The notes under the pieces were generated by a model. The model did not search any database, was not told where the DNA came from, and worked only from the letters and a program-made list of their open reading frames with translations. A DNA stretch of 14,682 nucleotides, taken from assembly GCA_028599035.1 (NCBI GenBank), contig JAQRMT010000028.1, forward strand, positions 1 through 14,682, read 5' to 3'. This document shows, piece after piece, positions 13,458-14,682 of this stretch (position 1 is its first letter; the number at the start of each line of letters is the position of its first letter). The position numbers and the translations under genes are program-made. The stretch comes from Gammaproteobacteria bacterium (GTDB lineage: Bacteria; Pseudomonadota; Gammaproteobacteria; PS1; Pseudothioglobaceae).

Positions 13458-14306
13458 ATGGGAATACACACAAGATTTTTATTTAAACACATCGATATTT
13501 GTGGGCAACACCTATCAATATCGGATACTTGGCAAGCGATGATTAAAGACCGAGGATATTCTGAACAAGTCAGGCAATTATTTGGCGAGCTGAGTGCTTT
13601 AGCAATTATGTTGGCAAGTGGTATGAAACACAAAGGCAAACTCACTTTACAATTGCAAAGCGATGGGGTGGTGAGTTTGTTACTGGTTGAGGTAACACAT
13701 AATCTAAAAATTCGTGGCATGGTGCGCTCTAATGGTGATATTAGTGCTGACAATGATTTGGATAAGATACTTGGTAAGGGGAAAATTGTTGCCACTTTAT
13801 ACAATGCACAAACCGATACCAGCTTTCAATCTCTAGTGCCGAGAAATGACAAAGGGCTGTTGCAAACTTTTGAGGATTATTTTGCTCAATCAGAGCAATT
13901 AGATTCCAGACTTTGGGTCAGATCCAGCCAGGATAATTTATCAGCCATGCTGATTCAGAAAATGCCAGCGTCCACTAGTAATAATCCAGAAGATTGGCAT
14001 CGCATCTCAACTTTGGCAGACACGGTAACAGACAAAGAACTGTGCGAATTAGACATTAAATTAATCTTACACAGATTGTTTCACGAAGAAGTGCTTGAGG
14101 TTTTTACAGGTAAAGTTATTCACTACGAATGTCAACAAGACCGAAAACGCTTTGAAAAAGTCATCCTTAATTTGGGCGAAGAAGAGGCCAGAAAATTACT
14201 AAAAGAACGGGGTGAAATAGCCATCCATAATGAAATTTGCAATGAGCATTTATTTTTTGATGAAAAGGATGTTGATAAAATTTTTTCTAATAGAGATCTT
14301 TGCTAA
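13458..14306 (+). CDS. hslO: Hsp33 chaperone with incomplete zinc/redox centre
   Basis: The 282-residue product is Hsp33, the cytosolic redox-activated holdase. N-terminal and middle regions match well: LFGELSALAIMLAS (41-54), LTLQLQSDG (62-70), FEDYFAQSEQLDSRLWV (138-154), and HRLFHEEVLEVF (205-216). The C-terminal switch is degenerate. Family members carry CxC and, about 30 residues later, CxxC. Here the first pair reads YECQQD (Cys225 kept, Gln227 in place of Cys), and the second HNEICNEH (Asn258 in place of Cys, Cys261 kept). The DNA codons there (CAA and AAT) are clear and the frame is intact. Length is close to E. coli (292). It therefore may lack tight zinc binding or be regulated differently. 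No ribosome binding site is evident. Confidence 0.93.
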   Translation: MGIHTRFLFKHIDICGQHLSISDTWQAMIKDRGYSEQVRQLFGELSALAIMLASGMKHKGKLTLQLQSDGVVSLLLVEVTHNLKIRGMVRSNGDISADNDLDKILGKGKIVATLYNAQTDTSFQSLVPRNDKGLLQTFEDYFAQSEQLDSRLWVRSSQDNLSAMLIQKMPASTSNNPEDWHRISTLADTVTDKELCELDIKLILHRLFHEEVLEVFTGKVIHYECQQDRKRFEKVILNLGEEEARKLLKERGEIAIHNEICNEHLFFDEKDVDKIFSNRDLC

Positions 14307-14330
14307 TAAAAAAAACACTAAAGCACAAGC

Positions 14331-14345
14331 ACTACCAAATGTTGC
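14331..14345. repeat. 15-bp direct repeat, left copy
   Basis: ACTACCAAATGTTGC at 14331-14345 recurs as ACTACCAAAAGTTGC at 14657-14671 (14 of 15 bases), in the same orientation. The pair encloses the tRNA-His gene and the tRNA-Arg fragment. A shorter related copy, CTACCAAAA, lies at 14563-14571, just beyond the tRNA-Arg fragment. Confidence 0.6.
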
Positions 14346-14365
14346 TTAGGAGTGGTTGACGCTAA

Positions 14366-14394
14366 GCGCTAATGATGAATAAGCGCATTAGCGC
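14366..14394. terminator. Hairpin between hslO and tRNA-His
   Basis: GCGCTAATG (14366-14374) and CATTAGCGC (14386-14394) are perfect reverse complements with an 11-nt loop. It starts 6 bp after the tRNA-His CCA end on the minus strand and lies 60 bp after the hslO stop. Neither strand shows a T-tract behind it. A factor-independent terminator is therefore doubtful; a tRNA 3'-processing or transcription-end structure for both sides is plausible. Confidence 0.45.
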
Positions 14395-14400
14395 AAAATA

Positions 14401-14477
14401 TGGGGCGAGAAACGGGTCTTGAACCCGCGACAACCGGAATCACAATCCGGGGCTCTACCAACTGAGCTATTCCCGCC
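14401..14477 (-). tRNA. tRNA-His (anticodon GUG)
   Basis: The complement folds as a full tRNA. It has an extra G at position -1 facing C73 as expected for tRNA-His, acceptor GCGGGAA pairing with TTCTCGC (one G-U), D-arm AGCTC...GAGC, anticodon stem CCGGA/TCCGG around loop TTGTGAT (anticodon at 14441-14443), T-arm GCGGG/CCCGT-type stem with GTTCAAG, and an encoded CCA (14401-14403). It lies 11 bp after the tRNA-Arg fragment. In many gammaproteobacteria tRNA-Arg and tRNA-His genes are adjacent, so they were probably one transcript. Confidence 0.97.
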
Positions 14478-14488
14478 ATAAACTGGGG

Positions 14489-14533
14489 TGGTGCACCCTA
14501 AACGATTCGAACGTTTGACCTATAGCTTAGAAG
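14489..14533 (-). pseudogene. 3' half of tRNA-Arg (anticodon UCU)
   Basis: From 14533 down to 14489 the complement is a clean tRNA 3' half. It has anticodon loop CTTCTAA (UCU at 14529-14531), 3' anticodon strand GCTAT, variable AGGTC, T-arm AAACG-TTCGAAT-CGTTT, acceptor strand AGGGTGC, A73 and CCA. The matching 5' half (GCACCCT, D-arm, ATAGC) is not found in the next 149 bp. What precedes it offers only an imperfect acceptor (GAACCCC, 5 of 7 pairs) and no D-stem or 5' anticodon strand. Possible readings: an att-site remnant from integration into the gene, the 3' exon of an intron-bearing gene, or a decayed gene. As it stands the tRNA could not fold. Confidence 0.8.
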
Positions 14534-14558
14534 TGGCTTCCAGCTAAGGTTTTATAGG
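14519..14558. other. Hairpin fusing the tRNA-Arg fragment to upstream sequence
   Basis: CCTATA (14519-14524) pairs with TATAGG (14553-14558), and inside it CTTAG (14526-14530) pairs with CTAAG (14544-14548), with a GAAG-TGG-CTTC alternative at the tip. One arm is the anticodon/variable region of the tRNA-Arg 3' half, and the other is the sequence that stands where the 5' half should be. Confidence 0.5.
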
Positions 14559-14573
14559 GGTTCTACCAAAATT

Positions 14574-14601
14574 AAGATAAGCATTTTAACCTTAATGTAA
14601 A
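14574..14601 (-). promoter_or_regulatory. Candidate promoter for the tRNA-Arg fragment and tRNA-His
   Basis: On the minus strand TTTACA (14601-14596, 5 of 6 to the -35 consensus) is followed after 16 bp by TATCTT (14579-14574, 4 of 6 to the -10 consensus). The predicted start near 14567 would yield an RNA carrying the hairpin, the tRNA-Arg 3' half and tRNA-His. This may be what keeps tRNA-His expressed now that the tRNA-Arg gene in front is broken. Confidence 0.45.
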
Positions 14602-14636
14602 AGGGTTTGTAGCTTTTTTTCACTTTTCTTAACATT

Positions 14637-14650
14637 TATCAATATTGATA
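14637..14650. promoter_or_regulatory. 14-bp perfect palindrome
   Basis: TATCAATATTGATA equals its own reverse complement. It lies in AT-rich, apparently non-coding sequence about 36 bp upstream of the candidate tRNA promoter. The form suits a dimeric DNA-binding protein's operator, but no regulator can be named. Confidence 0.4.
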
Positions 14651-14656
14651 GAGATT

Positions 14657-14671
14657 ACTACCAAAAGTTGC
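14657..14671. repeat. 15-bp direct repeat, right copy
   Basis: ACTACCAAAAGTTGC is the partner of 14331-14345. The remaining 11 bp to the window end show nothing recognisable. Confidence 0.6.
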
Positions 14672-14682
14672 ACCTATGATGC

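Noticed and set aside
14478..14575. Intact tRNA-Arg or a tmRNA
   Set aside because: No D-stem or 5' anticodon strand can be formed; tmRNA needs a GGGG-type 5' end and a tag frame, and the acceptor here is GGGTGC.
14595..14630. Intrinsic terminator at the T-run near 14613-14620
   Set aside because: Only a weak 5-bp A/T stem precedes it.

Overview
The window reads as a chromosomal segment of a moderately AT-rich gammaproteobacterium. Gene content, base composition and the tRNA-Arg(UCU)/tRNA-His order would fit the sulfur-oxidising SUP05/Thioglobaceae group, which includes free-living Thioglobus-type cells and mussel or clam symbionts. That placement is inference from general resemblance; nothing here was searched against a database. 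Almost all of it is densely packed housekeeping genes.

Layout. Positions 1-94 hold the edge of a short tandem repeat (periods 43 and 33 bp). Two plus-strand genes follow: a small-domain SAM methyltransferase of the RsmC/YbxB type (206-802) and the monothiol glutaredoxin grxD (892-1218). From 13388 down to 1219 there is one unbroken minus-strand run of ten genes: lemA, an htpX-like M48 protease, map, a DUF502 membrane protein, aspS, nadA, a fused DarT-DarG-type protein, yebC, purL and a YgjP-like metallopeptidase. Most junctions are 2-7 bp gaps or overlaps, so the run is probably one long operon or a few overlapping ones. A promoter-like region precedes lemA and also serves the divergent plus-strand hslO (13458-14306). 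The right end carries tRNA-His(GUG) and, just upstream of it, only the 3' half of a tRNA-Arg(UCU). Palindromes and repeats surround these.

The stand-out gene is the 394-residue protein at 6457-7641. Its first ~200 residues look like the DarT DNA ADP-ribosyltransferase toxin, and its last ~180 like the DarG macrodomain that removes the modification. Toxin and antidote therefore sit in one polypeptide, apparently without DarG's C-terminal toxin-binding domain. It lies between nadA (NAD synthesis) and yebC inside the housekeeping operon, and its two ends share a near-identical 14-bp junction sequence. The toxin half is clearly more AT-rich than the macrodomain half.

Other points of interest: HslO (Hsp33) has lost two of the four zinc-binding cysteines of its redox switch; the tRNA-Arg 3' half could be an integration scar, an intron-split exon or a decayed gene; a perfect 10-bp hairpin lies between purL and the YgjP-like gene; and grxD and the YgjP-like gene converge with stop codons directly abutting.
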